From Salinibacterium sp. ZJ450 (GTDB taxonomy: Bacteria; Actinomycetota; Actinomycetes; Actinomycetales; Microbacteriaceae): a stretch of 64,000 nt of DNA. The notes beneath the pieces were generated by a model. The model ran no database searches. It saw only the letters and a program-made list of their open reading frames with translations, and was not told the DNA's origin. A program made the translations under genes and the position numbers. The DNA lies in assembly GCF_011751885.2 (NCBI RefSeq), contig NZ_CP061771.1:1-64000 (forward strand). Reading direction: 5' to 3'. Numbering within the stretch: the stretch's first letter is position 1; every line of letters begins with the position of its first letter. Shown here piece by piece: positions 29,674-37,251 of the stretch.

Positions 29674-30138
29674 ATGACAACTGTTCCGGATGCGCCGGCT
29701 GGACCCGCGGTGGACCATCGAGCCCTCGCGGTGGCGTTGCATGACATTTCCTCGGAGGTGCGCCGAAAGTCGCTCGAGGGAACCGACGTCAAGCCGCTGC
29801 CGAACGGCGCGATTGAGATCATCCGAGTCATCGAATCGAATCCCGGCATCACCGTGGCTGAGGTGGCCGCGAGGCTCGGCCGTCAGTTCAGCAATGTGAG
29901 CACGCAATTGCGTGAGCTGGTGGCGCTGGGCCTCGTCACCCGCACCCGCGACATCGCCGACAAGCGGTACGTGTCGCTGTATCCGACGCCGGAGAGCCTG
30001 CGAGTCAAGACTCTTCTGGAAACGGCGTGGGGCGAGGCGCTCGAGATCGCCGTCTCGCAACTGTCACCGGTGGAACAGGCGCAGATCCAGGCCAGCCTTC
30101 CAGCATTCCGGCGGATCGCGGCGAACCTCGGTCACTGA
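29674..30138 (+). CDS. MarR-type winged-helix transcriptional regulator
   Basis: A 154-residue regulator with a central winged helix (PGITVAEVAARLGRQFSNVS, LRELVALGLVTR, ADKRYVSLYPT) flanked by helices, the MarR arrangement. TATGTT ends 6 bases before ATG 29674, suggesting a leaderless start. MarR genes often control an adjacent efflux pump. Here the sequence directly downstream is a remnant of such a pump, so its original target may be lost. The ligand is unknown. Confidence 0.8.
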   Translation: MTTVPDAPAGPAVDHRALAVALHDISSEVRRKSLEGTDVKPLPNGAIEIIRVIESNPGITVAEVAARLGRQFSNVSTQLRELVALGLVTRTRDIADKRYVSLYPTPESLRVKTLLETAWGEALEIAVSQLSPVEQAQIQASLPAFRRIAANLGH

Positions 30139-30189
30139 GAAAAAACACTTACGCTTCGACTGGTCCCCGGAGCCATCCTGATGGCCGTC

Positions 30190-30488
30190 GGCTCGGCTCG
30201 CTGCCGCGTCGCCTGTACCCGCACGGCAGCGCGATCATGAACACCCTGCAGCAGCTCGCCGGTGCGGCGGGCACCGCGGTGCTCATCGCAGGGATGACCA
30301 TCGGGGCGGCGATCGCTGCCACCGCCGGGGCCGACGCCGCGCTCGCCCAGGCCGAGGGTGCGCAGACCGCGTTCATGGTCGGCGGAGTCATCGCGCTGAT
30401 CGGTGTGGTGTTCTCGTTCTTCGTGCGTCGCATCCGTGAGGATGCCGCCGACGGTGCCGACCGGCCCTTTTCGCGTACGGCGGAGTAA
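30190..30488 (+). pseudogene. C-terminal remnant of a DHA2-type MFS drug exporter
   Basis: The frame from about 30190 encodes LGSLPRRLYPHGSAIMNTLQ, QQLAGAAGTAVLIAGMT and a last transmembrane helix (FMVGGVIALIGVVFSFFVRR), which match the last two helices of EmrB/QacA-type (DHA2) exporters. Nothing of the preceding 12 helices is present: 51 bases upstream the MarR gene ends. Between 30139 and 30190 another frame reads LVPGAILMAVGSA, which may be a frameshifted piece of the same gene. It is best read as a deletion remnant. Confidence 0.65.
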
Positions 30489-30547
30489 GTTGGTCGGCAA
30501 ACAGACGGGCACTCGATGTGGGAGAGAGCCGAGGCACAGTGGCATCC

Positions 30548-31936
30548 ATGGATCGGCGGACCTTCCTGATCGCGTCGGCATCGAGCCTTGCCATCGCCGG
30601 CCTCGTCGGCTGCACCGACCAGCGGCCGCCCACGCCGTCCCCGACAGCCACCGCGTCACCGACGCCCGCCCTGGTGCCTACGCCCGCCGCGTTCCGGCGC
30701 ACCGCCTGGTCGACCGACCCGTTCTCGCGGGGCGCGGCCAGCTTCTACGCCACAGGGTCGAATCCGGATGACCGCGCGACGCTGCAGACCGCCGTCGAGG
30801 ATCGACTGTTCTTCTCTGGGGAGGCGGTATCCGCGAACCCCGGCACCGTGACCGGGGCGATCGGATCGGGGCGCGCCGCCGCGCAGCAGGTGGCCGATCT
30901 GGCAGCCGTCGGCGAGCGGATCGGCGTGATCGGCGCCGGGGCGGCCGGCCTTGCTGCCGCGCGGGCACTCGCGGACGCCGGGTTCGAGGTGGTGGTGATC
31001 GAGGCACGCGACCGCATCGGCGGACGCATCGCCACCTACGAGTCCGACGACTGGCCGTTCCCGATCGAGTTGGGCGCGTCATTCCTGCAGAACGGCACCG
31101 GCGACCCCCTGGTCGAGGAGCTGAAGAACGGCGGGCTGACCGTGCGCGCACTGCCGGAGACCGTTGAGACCCGCGCCCCGGACGGCGCCGTAGTGGAGCA
31201 GTCGCCGGTGCCTGCGGAGGTCGTGGCCGAGGCCGTCGCTTGGGCCGCCGCGGGCCGCCGGGACGTCTCAGTGGACACGGCGATCGCCGACTCCGGCGCG
31301 GGCGAGGTGTCGACAACCGGCGCCATCTCCGAGGCCGACTGGCTGGCGCAATACCTGCAGACGCAGCTGGCGGCGGATGTCGGCGCGCCCGCGGACGAGT
31401 TGTCGGCCTGGTACGGGGTGAGCGAACAGGCGGGCGATGGTCAGATCGTGCTCGGCGGCATGATGGCAGTGCTCGAGCGCGAGGCGGAGGGGCTGGACGT
31501 CGTGAGCTCGAGCGTGGTCACCCGCATCGTGCACACCGAGGCGGGGGTCAGCATGCGCCTCGCAACCGGTCAGTCGCTGACCGTGGACCGGGTGATCATC
31601 ACCGCTCCGCTCGGCGTCCTCAAGTCGAGCGCACTCGAGTTCGACCCGCCACTGCCGTTCGGCCACCGTGCGGCGATCGACGCGCTGGGAATGGGCGCCC
31701 TCGAGAAAGTCTGGCTGCGGTTCGACGAACCGTTCTGGCAGGCCACCACCGCGCTCTGGCGCACGGTGGGCACCGAAACCGACTTCGCCATGTGGGTCAA
31801 CCTGCAGCCATTCACCGGCGACCCCGTGCTGATGGGGATCGCCACCGGTGACGCCGCCCGCCGGGTCGCCGAGTTGACCGACGACGACGTGCTGCGCGGG
31901 GCTCTGCTCAGTCTCGAACCCTTCGCTCGGCCGTGA
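30548..31936 (+). CDS. Tat-exported flavin amine oxidase with permuted domain order
   Basis: A 462-residue FAD-dependent oxidase of the monoamine/polyamine oxidase fold. The start MDRRTFLIASAS is a twin-arginine signal, with lipobox LVGC at Cys22, then a Pro/Thr linker to about residue 48. FAD dinucleotide binding lies at 126-160 (GVIGAGAAGLAAARAL, EARDRIGGR). In normal family members the motif WSTDPFSRGAASF...LFFSGEAVS...PGTVTGA...SG lies at the C-terminus. Here it is at residues 54-109, before the FAD motif, and the protein ends where that segment would begin (TDDDVLRGALLSLEPFARP). It appears circularly permuted. Substrate unknown. Confidence 0.85.
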   Translation: MDRRTFLIASASSLAIAGLVGCTDQRPPTPSPTATASPTPALVPTPAAFRRTAWSTDPFSRGAASFYATGSNPDDRATLQTAVEDRLFFSGEAVSANPGTVTGAIGSGRAAAQQVADLAAVGERIGVIGAGAAGLAAARALADAGFEVVVIEARDRIGGRIATYESDDWPFPIELGASFLQNGTGDPLVEELKNGGLTVRALPETVETRAPDGAVVEQSPVPAEVVAEAVAWAAAGRRDVSVDTAIADSGAGEVSTTGAISEADWLAQYLQTQLAADVGAPADELSAWYGVSEQAGDGQIVLGGMMAVLEREAEGLDVVSSSVVTRIVHTEAGVSMRLATGQSLTVDRVIITAPLGVLKSSALEFDPPLPFGHRAAIDALGMGALEKVWLRFDEPFWQATTALWRTVGTETDFAMWVNLQPFTGDPVLMGIATGDAARRVAELTDDDVLRGALLSLEPFARP

Positions 31937-32576
31937 CCGAACGACTGCGGGTGACCGGGTCCCACCGGGTGGTCGCGGCAAGCAGGGCGGCGACGCCGGC
32001 GATCACGGCGAGGGCTCCGACGCAGTACAGCGCCGTCTCCCAGGGGTTCACCTGAACCGGGTCGAGGAAGAAGTACGGATACCACCCCACGAGCGGACTG
32101 CGGATGAAGGTGAAGACGCCCCAGACCAGCGGAAACGGCACGGACAGCAGCGCGGTCACGCCGCTCACATGCACCCGGCCGGGCGCGAACAGCCAGTCGG
32201 CAAGAGCCGCGAGCGGCAGCCAGAAGTGCAGCAGCTGGCTCGAGAACGGCACATCCACCCGCACGTCGTTGACCGCCCACTGGCTGAGAATCACCACCGA
32301 GACCAGGCCAGAGGACACCGTGTACGTGGTCACCAGCGCGCGCAGCACGTCGAACCACAGTGGATCCGACATCCGCAATTCGGCGAGAATGCCGCCGGCG
32401 ATGAAGACGGCCACCGCAATAATCGCGCTCTGCACCGTGAAATAACTGAAAAAGTTGCCGATCACGGATGCCGGAAAGCCCAGCGTGTACTCGATATCGC
32501 CGATCAGCGCGAACACCCAGACGCCGGCGAGCAGAAAGCGCGCGGCCCCGAACACCCGACGAGTCGTGCCGCTCAT
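31908..32576 (-). CDS. Pr6Pr-type integral membrane protein
   Basis: A 222-residue protein with about six hydrophobic segments, including FLLAGVWVFALIGDIEYTLG, NFFSYFTVQSAIIAVAVFIA and AVIAGVAALLAA. The conserved FSYFTVQS and the YPYFFLDP segment between the last two helices match what is called the Pr6Pr membrane family in Actinobacteria; function unknown. ATG 32576 gives a natural start (MSGTTRRVFGAARFLL); the frame continues upstream but without conserved content. Its 3' end overlaps the amine oxidase 3' end by 29 bases, convergently. Confidence 0.72.
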   Translation of the reverse strand: MSGTTRRVFGAARFLLAGVWVFALIGDIEYTLGFPASVIGNFFSYFTVQSAIIAVAVFIAGGILAELRMSDPLWFDVLRALVTTYTVSSGLVSVVILSQWAVNDVRVDVPFSSQLLHFWLPLAALADWLFAPGRVHVSGVTALLSVPFPLVWGVFTFIRSPLVGWYPYFFLDPVQVNPWETALYCVGALAVIAGVAALLAATTRWDPVTRSRSVTAERRVRD

Positions 32577-32783
32577 CCGGTCGGGATGGGACTCGTGCGC
32601 TCGGCCATGCAGCCACGCTACGCGCGATCGGGCGAAGCCGTCATTCAGCAACCACTCGGCACGGCTGGCGTAACGTCGGTGTCGGCTCGCCGGTGGGCCG
32701 GGGGACTTGCCGAGAAGCTGCTCCATACGCGCACCCCCGCCGCCCACGCGACGCCGGTGCCACGCCAGTGAAAGTGATCCACC

Positions 32784-33032
32784 ATGTCTCCGACCGAACT
32801 CCTTCTGGGCGGCCTACTCGCAGCAGTCGGCTACTTCCTCGGCTTCGTGCTCCCCGCGCAGGGCAAGGCCCGCGGCGAAGTCGCCGTGGCCTCGCACACC
32901 TACACACACGAACTGACCGGCCTGCCCGGGGAATTCCACGAGCACACATACTCGGCGAAGGTGCCCGCCGTGGTTCGCCGGATGCTGTTCCGTCGCGACT
33001 CCGCCGGCTGCATCGGCGGACCCAAGCGCTGA
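32784..33032 (+). CDS. Small membrane protein, unknown
   Basis: An 82-residue product starting MSPTELLLGGLLAAVGYFLG, with one N-terminal transmembrane segment and a 55-residue polar part rich in His and Thr (SHTYTHELTGLPGEFHEHTY). I do not recognise a family. The ATG at 32784 has a weak ribosome binding site (GTGATCC). A hairpin downstream (33046-33074) supports a real transcript. The alternative is a spurious frame. Confidence 0.5.
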   Translation: MSPTELLLGGLLAAVGYFLGFVLPAQGKARGEVAVASHTYTHELTGLPGEFHEHTYSAKVPAVVRRMLFRRDSAGCIGGPKR

Positions 33033-33045
33033 ACCTGCGCTGAGG

Positions 33046-33074
33046 GAAGCCACCCCTCGCGGTGGCGAGGCTTC
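33046..33074 (+). terminator. Probable terminator
   Basis: Stem CCTCGC/GCGAGG with a GGTG loop, extended by GAAG/CTTC across a 5-base bulge, lies 13 bases after the small membrane protein gene and 48 bases before the VOC gene. No T-run follows, so support is moderate. Confidence 0.45.
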
Positions 33075-33121
33075 TGACCGAGAATGGGGATCGAACACCC
33101 ACCGATCGGAAGGAACGACAC

Positions 33122-33544
33122 ATGAGCACGCTTCTTAATCCGTATCTGAGCTTTCGCGATTCCGCGAGGGACGCGATGACCTTTTACCAGTCGGTATTCG
33201 GCGGTGACCTGACCCTCAGCACGTTCGGCGAGTATCAGGCGTCCGAGGATCCGGCCGAGCAGGACAAGATCATGCACGCCCAGTTGACCACCGACAACGG
33301 CTTCACCCTGATGGGCGCAGACACCCCGAACGGCATGGACTACACCGCCGGCACGAACTACGCGGTGTCGCTGAGTGGCGACGATGACTCCGCGCTGCGC
33401 GGCTACTGGGAGCGGCTGAGCGAGGGAGGCACGGTGTCGATGCCGCTCGAGAAGGCGCCGTGGGGCGACAGCTTCGGCCAACTGGTCGACAAGTACGGCG
33501 TCAGCTGGCTGGTCAACATTGCGGGAGCGCCCGCTCAGGGCTGA
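33122..33544 (+). CDS. VOC superfamily protein (PhnB-like glyoxalase fold)
   Basis: A 140-residue protein of the vicinal oxygen chelate fold, PhnB-like subgroup. It starts MSTLLNPYLSFRDSARDAMT, with the typical features FYQSVFGGDLTLSTFGEY, IMHAQLTTDNGFTLMGAD and PWGDSFGQLVDKYGVSWLV. Such proteins are often annotated as 3-demethylubiquinone-9 3-methyltransferase by error; the real function is unknown. GGAAGGA precedes the ATG. The DUF1918 gene begins 24 bases downstream. Confidence 0.88.
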   Translation: MSTLLNPYLSFRDSARDAMTFYQSVFGGDLTLSTFGEYQASEDPAEQDKIMHAQLTTDNGFTLMGADTPNGMDYTAGTNYAVSLSGDDDSALRGYWERLSEGGTVSMPLEKAPWGDSFGQLVDKYGVSWLVNIAGAPAQG

Positions 33545-33568
33545 GCGGGCGAGAGGAAGGAAACGCTC

Positions 33569-33763
33569 ATGCGCGCTCAACAAGGAGACCGCATCATCAT
33601 TCGCGGTAAGACAGTGGAGTCGTCAGACCGACATGGCGAGATCATCGAGGTTCGCGGGCCCGATGGCGGGCCGCCGTACACCGTGCGATTCGACGACGGA
33701 CATGAAAGCGTGGTGTACCCGGGAGGCGACTTCATGGTGGAGCGGCCGGAGCACCAGAGCTAG
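33569..33763 (+). CDS. DUF1918 domain protein
   Basis: A 64-residue SH3-like protein of the DUF1918 family. It begins MRAQQGDRIIIRGKTVESSD, then GEIIEVRGPDGGPPYTVRF and DDGHESVVYPGGDF, the full extent of the family. GAGAGGAAGGAAA upstream gives a good ribosome binding site. Function is unknown. A bidirectional terminator follows before the convergent HAD gene. Confidence 0.88.
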   Translation: MRAQQGDRIIIRGKTVESSDRHGEIIEVRGPDGGPPYTVRFDDGHESVVYPGGDFMVERPEHQS

Positions 33764-33772
33764 CAGGGCAGG

Positions 33773-33813
33773 GGAGCGCGCGGATGTCGCATCAGTTGGC
33801 GACCGCGCGCTCC
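33773..33813. terminator. Bidirectional terminator between DUF1918 and HAD genes
   Basis: Perfect 11-base arms GGAGCGCGCGG and CCGCGCGCTCC, extended inward by TCGC/GCGA, form a strong hairpin between two convergent genes. The right arm overlaps the last codons of the HAD gene. Confidence 0.6.
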
Positions 33814-34481
33814 TCCTCTTCCTCGATCTCTTGGGCGAACAGCAGCATCCACAGCTCGGCCGGGGTGTTCGCGAGCGCCACGGCGCCCACGTACTCGACC
33901 GGTGATCCGTAACCCCATTCGACCGCGATCGTGGGAACCCCGTTCGCGGCGGCGCCCGCGATGTCGTGTTCGCGGTCACCGACCATCACCGGGTTCGAGA
34001 TGTCGACACCGAGACGGTCGAGCCTGATCAGGGCCTCGGCGACGACATCCGCCTTCGCACTTCGGGTTTCGTCCTCTGACGCCCCGGTGATCACGGTGAA
34101 GTGCCGGGCAAGGTCGAAGTGCTCAAGCATGAGCGTGGCGGGCAGTTCCGGCTTGCTCGTGGCGAGCGAGAGCGGGATCCCGTGCCGGTGGATGTCGCGG
34201 ATGATCGACGGCATCCCGGGGAACAGGGTGGCGTCGTATGCGCCGTCATCCAGGTACTTCTCGCGGTAAACGGCGAGGGCGTGCTCGGATTCTGCCGGGT
34301 TCAGGCCGGCGAGGTCACGGAATGAATCCATGATCGGGGGGCCGACCCACTTGAGCAGCTCGGCGGGGCCGGGGATCGGCCGACCGATGCGCTCGAGCGT
34401 GAACTCAAGGGTCTTGATGATGCCGGGTGCGGAATCGAGGATCGTTCCGTCGAGGTCGAGCAGGATGCAACTGTAGGTCAT
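33792..34481 (-). CDS. HAD hydrolase, phosphoglycolate phosphatase-like
   Basis: A 229-residue haloacid dehalogenase-type phosphatase. Motif I is LLDLDGTILDSA (nucleophile Asp10), motif II lies in SLATSKPEL, the lysine motif near SAKADVVAEAL and motif IV in MVGDREHDIAGAAANG. The helical cap includes LLKWVGPPIMDSF. It resembles Gph/PpaX enzymes that dephosphorylate 2-phosphoglycolate or pyrophosphate, but the substrate is not certain. The last residues are unusually Glu-rich (EIEEEEERAVAN). Confidence 0.85.
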   Translation of the reverse strand: MTYSCILLDLDGTILDSAPGIIKTLEFTLERIGRPIPGPAELLKWVGPPIMDSFRDLAGLNPAESEHALAVYREKYLDDGAYDATLFPGMPSIIRDIHRHGIPLSLATSKPELPATLMLEHFDLARHFTVITGASEDETRSAKADVVAEALIRLDRLGVDISNPVMVGDREHDIAGAAANGVPTIAVEWGYGSPVEYVGAVALANTPAELWMLLFAQEIEEEEERAVAN

Positions 34482-34506
34482 GGTGGGTTCAGCCTAGGCT
34501 TCCTTC

Positions 34507-34896
34507 TCACTTCGCCATGCGAACCAGCACGACGAACACGATGTAGGCGATCACCGTGGCGATGGCGCCGATGACGAACGGCACCGCCGAGCCGAGCACG
34601 GCCGCGAGCAGGATGGTCAGCAGGCTGACCCCCAGTGCGACGCCGAAGCACCACCGGTAGACCTTGAGCTGCGCGATGCGACGGCCGCTGCCGCTGCTCG
34701 GTTCGCTGAGCAGCAGGTAGCTGGCGCCGAATGCGACGAGCAGGCCGCCGATCGCCAGCGGGATCCCGAACGCGGTGACGTCGGCGAGACCGGCCGCGAT
34801 GAGTGCCGCGCCGACCTGGATGACGGCGATCACCAAGAAGGTGAGGCCGAAACCGAGGTGCCGCATCCGCTCCCGGGGATGGTCGACGTCAGTCAC
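34507..34896 (-). CDS. Four-helix membrane protein, unknown
   Basis: A 129-residue protein with four hydrophobic segments arranged in two pairs (FGLTFLVIAVIQVGAALIAA, FGIPLAIGGLLVAFGASYLL, CFGVALGVSLLTILLAAVLG, FVIGAIATVIAYIVFVVLV) separated by a polar loop SEPSSGSGRRIAQLKVYRW. I do not recognise a family. It is upstream of the HAD gene on the same strand, 25 bases apart, and may be cotranscribed. Confidence 0.65.
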   Translation of the reverse strand: MTDVDHPRERMRHLGFGLTFLVIAVIQVGAALIAAGLADVTAFGIPLAIGGLLVAFGASYLLLSEPSSGSGRRIAQLKVYRWCFGVALGVSLLTILLAAVLGSAVPFVIGAIATVIAYIVFVVLVRMAK

Positions 34897-35054
34897 ATCA
34901 CACCAGCTTTCGTCGGGTGGACGGTGTCGGGTCGTGAACGCCGTGACTCGGCCGAGGGACGGCCGATGGGATGCTCAGAATAGTTACCGAGCGGCGTCGC
35001 GTCAATCGGTCGGCGCAGCTGCCAATCGCGGGGCTTTCCCAACCGCGCGGGGTT

Positions 35055-35096
35055 TCTCACACCATGCGGGGCTACGTACCGCCGCATGGTGTGAGA
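35055..35096. repeat. Large intergenic palindrome
   Basis: Perfect 15-base arms TCTCACACCATGCGG and CCGCATGGTGTGAGA are separated by 12 bases that contain the self-complementary TACGTA. It lies 12 bases after the coiled-coil gene's stop on the minus strand, so it may be its terminator, but no T-run follows. CGCGGGG-type words repeat just to the left. Confidence 0.6.
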
Positions 35097-35108
35097 CGCT
35101 CCGCATGG

Positions 35109-36428
35109 TCAGCGGTGCAGGGCGTCGTAGCGGGCCAGGGCGTCGGCGTCGATCGCCCGGGTGGAGGCCCGGCGCGCGGCATCGAGCGCTGCGACAGGGT
35201 CGGCCTCGGCGCGGGCCAGGTCGAGCTGGCGTTCGGCTTCGGCGAGCCGGGTGCGGGCGTCCGGTCCGACGCGGCCGCGGTGGGCCGCAATGAAGTCGGT
35301 GGCCGCCGCGATGTGGCTGACCGCCTGATGCAGTGCGCCATCCAGCGCGTCCCTGGCCTGAGCGAGTCGCCGCTCGGCGCTGCGTGCACCGGCGAGGGCG
35401 GTGTCGAGTCGGTCGACCGCGCGGTGCAGACGGTCGATCGATGCCCGCGCCTCGTTGTGGTCCACGGCGGCGAGCTCGTCCTCCACCTCGGCGATCGCGG
35501 CGTTCACGCTGTCGCGCTGGTCAGGATCAGGGTTGCGGTCGCGCTCAAGTTTGGCTTCACTCAGGTTGTCGCGGGTGCGCGCGATGAAGGTACCGAGCTC
35601 CGCCGTCGCGCGGCGGGCATCCTGCTCGGCCCGCTGGACCGCGTCGAGCACCCGGTCGGCGGCGGTCGCGCTCCGTTCGGCCTGCCAGATGAGGGGGCTC
35701 ACCGGCTCACGTCCGCCGAGTAACCCCTCAGCACGGTTAGCGGTGCCATCGGCCTCGGCGAGTAGGCGCTCAACCTGCGCGAAGCGCGGGCCAGCGACAT
35801 CCGGTACCGCGCCGGCATCCGGAACCGCATCCGCAACTGCGCCGGCATCCGGTACCGCGCCGGCATCTGGGACTGCATCCGGACCTGCGCCGAGCGCCTC
35901 GAGCCTGGCGCGGGTCGCGGTTATCCGGTCGCGCACCCGCTCGAGGTCTGCGGGGGCACTCGATTCCCGCCGGCGGCGTGCTTCAAAGTCGCGCTCGTGC
36001 TCGCCGAGCGCCGCCTCGGCCGCCGCGCAGAGCACCAGGATGCGACGGTTCCAGTCGCGCTGCTGCCGGTCGGTGTCGGGCACCGCGTCGTCGAGCCGCT
36101 GCTTGAGGGCGAAGGCTTCACGCACGTCACGCTTTGCCTCGCCGATCGCCCGAGCGAAGTCGCGCGTCTCCCGTTCACCGAATTGCGCGAGGGCGAAGCC
36201 GAGCTCGTCCTCGGCATCATGGATCAGATCATCGACGCGCACCAGGGCACTGCCGGCGTCAAGCTCGAGCGATCGGATGCTCTCGCGCTCCGGAGCACCG
36301 GCCACGCTCGGGCGTGCCGCTTTGGACCGGGACCGCCGCGCGATCACGATGACCGCGGTGACCGTGCCCGTCACCGCCAGCACGCCGACCGTTCCCACGG
36401 CGGTGATCAGGGCGCTGAAGACATCCAT
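35109..36428 (-). CDS. Membrane-anchored coiled-coil protein, TPM-protein tail without TPM domain
   Basis: A 439-residue protein with a transmembrane helix at about residues 7-30 (AVGTVGVLAVTGTVTAVIVI) and a long, highly charged helical region predicted to form coiled coils. The stretch RVDDLIHDAEDELGFALAQF through FALKQRLDDAVPDTD and ILVLCAAAEAAL resembles the C-terminal coiled region of actinobacterial TPM-domain proteins, but the N-terminal TPM domain is absent. A tandem PDAGAV repeat sits near residues 178-210. Nine bases separate it from nucS upstream, which suggests cotranscription. Function unknown. Confidence 0.75.
   Translation of the reverse strand: MDVFSALITAVGTVGVLAVTGTVTAVIVIARRSRSKAARPSVAGAPERESIRSLELDAGSALVRVDDLIHDAEDELGFALAQFGERETRDFARAIGEAKRDVREAFALKQRLDDAVPDTDRQQRDWNRRILVLCAAAEAALGEHERDFEARRRRESSAPADLERVRDRITATRARLEALGAGPDAVPDAGAVPDAGAVADAVPDAGAVPDVAGPRFAQVERLLAEADGTANRAEGLLGGREPVSPLIWQAERSATAADRVLDAVQRAEQDARRATAELGTFIARTRDNLSEAKLERDRNPDPDQRDSVNAAIAEVEDELAAVDHNEARASIDRLHRAVDRLDTALAGARSAERRLAQARDALDGALHQAVSHIAAATDFIAAHRGRVGPDARTRLAEAERQLDLARAEADPVAALDAARRASTRAIDADALARYDALHR
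35798..35893. repeat. Tandem repeat inside coiled-coil gene
   Basis: Six units of 18, 12, 18, 18, 12 and 18 bases, each beginning CATC and mostly of the form CATCCGGTACCGCGCCGG or its 12-base short version, lie head to tail. On the minus strand they encode PDAGAV and PDAV-type peptides. The in-frame unit lengths would allow copy-number change without frameshift. Confidence 0.75.
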
Positions 36429-36437
36429 CGCGTCTCG

Positions 36438-37133
36438 CTAGAACAATCGCGAGTGGCTGTCGTCGAGGCCGCGCATCGCGTCGTAGTCGAGGGTGACGCA
36501 ACGGATGCCGCGATCCAGCGCCAGCGTTCTGGCCTGCGGTTTGATCTCCTGCGCCGCGAACACGCCCTGCACCGGGGAGAGGTGCGGGTCACGGTTCATC
36601 AGCTCCAGGTAGCGGGTGAGCTGCTCGACGCCGTCGATGTCGCCGCGGCGCTTGATCTCGACCGCGACGCTCGAGCCGTTCTCGTCGCGCGCCAGGATGT
36701 CGACCGGGCCGATCGCCGTCATGTACTCGCGGCGCACCAGGGTGTGGCCGTCGCCGAGAAGCTCGATCTGCTCGGCCAGCAGCTTCTGCAGGTGCGCCTC
36801 GACGCCGTCTTTCTGCAGGCCGGGGTCGACGCCCAGGTCGTGGGCGCTGTCGTGGATGGTCTCGTAGATACTCACCAGCAGCACGTCGCCGGTCTTGGTC
36901 TGGGTGACCTTCCAGACCTCGGCGATGCCGGCATCCGCCTGCTCCTCGTCGGGAGCCTGCGCGGTGATCGTGCACGGCGGGCTCATCCAGTTGAGCGGCT
37001 TGTAGCTTCCGCCGTCGCTGTGTACCAGCAGGCTGCCGTCGCTTTTCAGCATCAGCAGTCGGGTTGCGAGGGGGAGATGCGCGCTCAGACGACCGGCATA
37101 GTCGACGGAGCAGCGGGCAATGACGAGACGCAC
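36438..37133 (-). CDS. nucS: Mismatch-specific endonuclease NucS/EndoMS
   Basis: A 231-residue endonuclease that starts the non-canonical mismatch repair of Actinobacteria and Archaea, cutting both strands at mismatches. It begins [16 protein letters not shown] and has the N-terminal DNA-binding domain, then the RecB-like nuclease domain with [18 protein letters not shown] and [13 protein letters not shown], covering the catalytic Asp and Glu-x-Lys. The tail ends SHSRLF, like the clamp-binding C-terminus of other NucS proteins, so it likely works with the dnaN product. It replaces MutS/MutL in this phylum. The next gene follows after 9 bases. Confidence 0.95.
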   Translation of the reverse strand: MRLVIARCSVDYAGRLSAHLPLATRLLMLKSDGSLLVHSDGGSYKPLNWMSPPCTITAQAPDEEQADAGIAEVWKVTQTKTGDVLLVSIYETIHDSAHDLGVDPGLQKDGVEAHLQKLLAEQIELLGDGHTLVRREYMTAIGPVDILARDENGSSVAVEIKRRGDIDGVEQLTRYLELMNRDPHLSPVQGVFAAQEIKPQARTLALDRGIRCVTLDYDAMRGLDDSHSRLF

Positions 37134-37251
37134 CCCCAGAGTTTACGGGGCGTCCCTGCGAGCGCGGCCATAACGGCCGAGATGCGGTGCCGCGGCGGCC
37201 GCGGTCGGCCGATTTCGCCGCGGTCGCCGCGGGAGGTGGGCTCCGGCGCGC

